Source: Turritopsis dohrnii
Taxonomy: Eukaryota > Cnidaria > Hydrozoa > Anthoathecata > Oceaniidae
Direction: 5' to 3'
Length of the DNA: 64,000 bases
Assembly (NCBI GenBank): GCA_027922465.2
Contig: BQMF02000217.1
Span: forward strand, 124,001 to 188,000
The notes under the pieces: model-generated
Told to the model about the DNA's origin: nothing
The model's database searches: none
What the model saw: only the letters and a program-made list of their open reading frames with translations
In this document: piece after piece, positions 63,001-64,000 of the stretch
Layout: the number at the start of each line of letters is the position of its first letter
Numbering within the stretch: position 1 is the first letter of the stretch
Program-made: the position numbers and the translations under genes

Positions 63001-63902
63001 GCTGAAAAATCTCTACAAAAGAGTGTATTTCTATGGAAATATACACACTATTTCAATAAAGATGCTCTTCATCACAGCGACTTTTAGACAATTTTGCCCA
63101 CTGGACCCTATAATTCAATTCACTTAACAACGTATAACGTCATAATGTGGTTGTAACAGACCGAGCCATTCTTTGATACAGCTGCTTTTAAATCATTTCA
63201 TAAAATCATGTTATGCTTTTAAAGACTCAATTATTAAAAAAGCCATAAAGGAAAGTCCACTTATTCAAAAAAATTGTAAATCTGTTTAATTTGAATTGAA
63301 CAAAACTATTAGCAATGTTGAACCAAAAACTTGTCACAGCTGTTGTTAGGTTTCCATGAACGTAAACTGATCAAAATAATTTTGTGCGACATTTCAACTT
63401 ACTGCAAGTAATTGTGGAATTTCTTTGCATAGTTTACTGAATGCAGCACAGGTATGCCGCTTCAAACGAATCTGTTGATTGGCAGATGAGTTATCTGTTT
63501 TGATATCCATTCCAATTAACTTGACCAGCTATCAACAGAAGTATTTTTATTCTTAATACTCGCAAACAGTTTCAGAACATCACAGGAGAAATAAGAGAAA
63601 TGGAAAGGAAGCTTCTTCTCTCGATCAAAGCAATGAATAATGAAGTCAACACACATAAACACATGTTTGTAATTCAAACAATTAGAAACTATTGTAAAAT
63701 TTTTCAGTTATCTTCTTATTTACATGCAATCATGTGCAAGACCTTGGGGTATTTCAAATTGGTCCCAATAAAGGTAACTATAAATAGATTAGTCTGTATT
63801 TCTTACTAGTTGCATTGTGGACAGAAGATGATCTTGTGAGTACTTAAAAATAGGGAACAATGCTTCCATGCAATTGATAACGTGTTGGAGAAATAAAGGT
63901 GT
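45956..63902 (-). CDS. XPO5: Exportin-5 gene, C-terminal half, 5' end off the window
   Basis: RanGTP-dependent karyopherin that carries pre-miRNAs and other structured RNAs out of the nucleus. Exons read with closing phases: 63902-63807, 63528-63403, 62753-62650, 62303-62211, 61892-61831, 61365-61337, 61157-61092, 60867-60776; then, after an unresolved gap, 58447-58341, 58113-58060, 57964-57847, 57622-57571, 57466-57385, 48082-48009, 47773-47681 and 46102-45956. The assignment rests on several matches to human XPO5, notably a RHTCAAFSKLCKEIPQL segment, GLQVHGGDSAGQASLVNIAI, a QKKKKFRKLLQGAFGK segment and the C-terminal IKIDDLPPLAPRLKQKK. The N-terminal importin-beta domain is beyond the right edge. 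Small exons (29-150 nt) contrast with one 9.3-kb intron. Confidence 0.9.
46223..47184 (+). mobile_element. Shortened Tigger/pogo (Tc1-mariner class) DNA transposon
   Basis: About 960 bp with inverted ends of the pogo type: CAGTAGAACCTTCAATTAGC GAACAC at the left, and GTGTCCGCTAATTAGAGGTT CCACTAC at the right, bordered by TA. AGGCGGACACCTCTAATTAG-like motifs are repeated just inside both ends. It carries only the 3' part of a transposase gene (46426-46889). It is inserted in the last XPO5 intron, on the opposite strand to the gene. Confidence 0.8.
46426..46889 (+). pseudogene. C-terminal fragment of a Tigger/CENP-B-like transposase
   Basis: About 155 open codons without a proper start. An acidic stretch (DDDEKVLDEEFKALFDEL, NEENPESDPESKDEVQE) leads to TPHDALIFIDKLINLKEL, and a lysine-rich end KKQKTIKYFL. 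An acidic linker followed by an ALxxIDxL helix and a KQ(T/K)xIxxFF end is the usual C terminus of Tigger/jerky transposases. The helix-turn-helix and DDE parts are missing, so this copy cannot move itself. Confidence 0.7.
49212..49362. repeat. Second copy of the TCGAACC MITE
   Basis: TACAGTCGAACCCTCTCT at the left and ATTCGAATTAGAAAGACCTT ACTGTA at the right. The internal motifs AATTCGAACTTTTCATAAAT and TCGAACG match the 41170 copy. Located in the long XPO5 intron. Confidence 0.65.
49902..50921 (-). CDS. Intronless 339-aa coiled-coil protein nested in an XPO5 intron
   Basis: Open from ATG 50921 (A at -3) to TAA at 49904-49902, no intron. I do not recognise the family. Residues about 25-115 form a long heptad-rich coiled coil (YRKENETLKNQVEHLSASNV, NDRLRSKIEELKQVVEELEK). 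A more globular half follows with a second helix (LCRLEQEVRRVEKTQQENLD) and an aromatic C-terminal region (GMGKSFMGGAFKVFLDRYIC; YQNRYDFSQEIRLPMIYSAL). No signal peptide or membrane segment. An open frame this long in an AT-rich intron with many stops in the other frames suggests selection or recent origin. It could be a retrocopy of a spliced gene, or a lineage-specific single-exon gene. The same strand as XPO5 means it could only be expressed from its own promoter. Confidence 0.65.
   Translation of the reverse strand: MSSTAPALMFSFDFVSRLFEECEQYRKENETLKNQVEHLSASNVELKREKTNVLEELWRLKIDYYHEMVNSKVTEEKWEEKLDAKEIEFFDENDRLRSKIEELKQVVEELEKEREDFKLDPVNSLEMFHLQECRKILSEFSQEERKVLSWIVEGNFDVHKTKPFDEENLRADFLKVKSFQKSGKTVEKMFENLQVLQWKSVLKIHKVFTQELCRLEQEVRRVEKTQQENLDDLKSKAFSELKRVETVVYGMGKSFMGGAFKVFLDRYICCGDVSKREFAMNFYQNRYDFSQEIRLPMIYSALESTRLMLESFKIDSAKVGLDHWYLSTLKIATTKKSAQ
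52040..52229. mobile_element. MITE with TTAAAGATAATGAA ends, copy 2, shorter and internally inverted
   Basis: CTTAAAGATAATGAACTA and TAGTTCATTATCTTTAAG flank 190 bp. The inner CCAGACCATTTCCCAATTG and CATAGTGCAACCCT are the reverse complement of the copy at 42630. Located in the long XPO5 intron. Confidence 0.7.
53104..53275 (-). repeat. 5'-truncated copy of the 11300-11598 SINE with TTTA tail
   Basis: Same body as the first copy (GATAGCCTCTTCAGTTCCTT and following 120 bp), but the tRNA-like head is missing. The tail is a clean (TTTA)n run at 53104-53128, as expected for the 3' end of a retroposed SINE on the minus strand. Confidence 0.7.
53545..55791 (-). pseudogene. DDE-type transposase core with three candidate acidic residues
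   Basis: HLKIGGDHGGGLFKMIYQ (54983-55198) offers the first Asp. IFMFGDYEFLCVMYGLTGA (54797-54886) offers the second, followed by GRHCCLFCEV, a likely zinc knuckle. KLHLLEEHVLPF and GLYSEQEEEGIHPDFNNL (53620-53856) offer the third acidic residue. RQAYHGKSFVGNHVHKLLK (near 54201-54260) is another conserved block. The C terminus is AQKRAPQIKRKIEE with a TAG stop at 53547-53545. The layout parallels RAG1 (D, D, E with a zinc insert between the last two), but the sequence is a separate family. Which acidic residues are catalytic is inferred from this layout. Confidence 0.7.
55977..56838 (-). pseudogene. RAG1-N-terminal-like block (Cys-rich, RING, C2H2-like finger)
   Basis: Starts MATAPVIHCENLKKLRRLCG; IKNVFSVDCSADKEGLHPNT and CLRCFSKL, then TLTWVEHTATNC follow the RAG1 pattern of ...FxIDVxxDxxxxHPxxxCxxCW...WxxHTxxC. 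After the TGA at 56442 the same frame goes on to a RING: CKHVIWLSCLIPHI and TTCPVCNETV parallel RAG1 CKHVFCRVCILR and YCPSCR. Then MVKCLRVKCKNDCEVSF matches RAG1 LMVKCPAKECNEEVSL, and the frame shifts before HESEC. Decay is visible in the metal ligands: one RING cysteine is W (HVIW) and the second cysteine of the TNC pair is missing. Confidence 0.8.
57385..58447 (-). CDS. XPO5: XPO5 exons, C-terminal HEAT-repeat block
   Basis: Exons 58447-58341, 58113-58060, 57964-57847, 57622-57571 and 57466-57385. The first has an acidic loop (GGHESEEVIEE) where the human protein has DGDDEEMM. Next come IGELGEFLLTYE (human LTDLGKCLMKHE), VVAALIKTLASTIKR (human VCTALLITAFNSLAW), IPNQLMLLTLQ and GLQVHGG (human GLQMHGQ). 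Two donors were chosen for phase, not strength: A|GTACTC at 58060 and G|GTAGTT at 57385. Stronger-looking GT sites 4 nt upstream (after GAA and after TTG) would break the frame. Confidence 0.8.
58448..60775. other. Unresolved part of XPO5
   Basis: The human protein has about 150 residues between the flanking matched blocks, so one or more exons are expected here. A candidate reading near 59310-59425 (KNIFEFVMLPFC...) has an acceptor but no convincing match. I could not place any exon with confidence. No mobile element was recognised. Confidence 0.4.
60776..63902 (-). CDS. XPO5: XPO5 exons, central HEAT-repeat block
   Basis: Eight exons that join without a frame break. Matches: MEALFPIFKYSQDHLLSTMQ (human VSALFPFVTYRPEFLPQVFS), RLKRHTCAAFSKLCKEIPQL (human NVRRHACSSIIKMCRDYPQL), LLEGLLTICMYLNDDTKKKD (human MEALVLISNQFKNYERQK), VTDPAAFVHFLGLD (human LSDVDAFIAYVGTD) and WIQPMINLLPHLFDIG (human TEQILKLLDNLLALIR). 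The 29-nt microexon 61365-61337 (TVHTSRVKE) is supported by flanking phases. The glycine-rich loop of vertebrates before the last match is shortened. Confidence 0.9.
62820..63108. repeat. Two adjacent CCAGTGGG-type MITEs in an XPO5 intron
   Basis: Copy at 62820-62927 (AAAGTCACTGTG ... CACAGTGAATTTT ... GCCCACTGG) and copy at 62978-63108 (CCCCAGTGGGAAAAGTTGCT ... CAGCGACTTTTAGACAATTTTGCCCACTGG). They sit about 50 bp apart in the intron between the second and third XPO5 exons in view. Confidence 0.7.
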
Positions 63903-64000
63903 CTAAAGAAGGATGAACATATGATTAGAACAAAACCTACTATGAACCATGAAATGTATAAGAGATATTCTAGATTGTTCATAGATGTCTACAAAGTCAA

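Overview
The window is animal nuclear DNA: AT-rich, intron-dense, packed with short inverted-repeat transposons, and carrying only metazoan-type genes. I think an invertebrate is certain. A cnidarian or other early-branching or lophotrochozoan animal is my guess from the transposon mix, not something the sequence proves. All four recognisable or intact protein genes lie on the minus strand, so in transcription order the map runs from right to left.

Right part (45.9-63.9 kb): the C-terminal half of exportin-5 (XPO5), entering from beyond the right edge. I could place sixteen exons; a stretch between 58.4 and 60.8 kb could not be resolved. A 9.3-kb XPO5 intron (48083-57384) holds two nested items on the same strand. 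One is an intact intronless 339-codon coiled-coil gene of unknown function (49902-50921). The other is a decayed multi-exon transposase (53545-56838) whose N-terminal part looks like the N-terminal half of RAG1 (Cys-rich region, RING, C2H2-like finger) joined to a different DDE-type core. It resembles the N-RAG-TP elements described in molluscs. The last XPO5 intron carries a shortened Tigger/pogo transposon.

Middle (32.1-45.9 kb): a three-exon voltage-gated potassium channel of Shaw/Kv3 type (35131-37715, 516 aa), flanked by spacers rich in fold-back MITEs.

Left part (1-32.1 kb): almost the whole of BIRC6 (BRUCE/apollon), 38 exons on the minus strand, from its start codon near 32088 to the exon just before the E2 ubiquitin-conjugating domain, which lies off the left edge. 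Its introns hold a head-to-tail tandem array of four Helentron-type (HINE/DINE-1-like) rolling-circle elements (3870-7652), a tRNA-derived SINE, several MITEs, a perfect 24-bp intronic hairpin, and a 985-bp inverted-repeat element with a 6-bp target duplication only 22 bp from a splice acceptor.

The genes have no operon-like relationship. BIRC6 is a giant anti-apoptotic E2/E3 enzyme, XPO5 exports pre-miRNA and tRNA from the nucleus, and the channel shapes membrane excitability. The most interesting content is the mobile DNA (RAG1-like chimera, tandem Helentrons), the unusual voltage sensor and S6 hinge of the channel, and the nested intronless gene.
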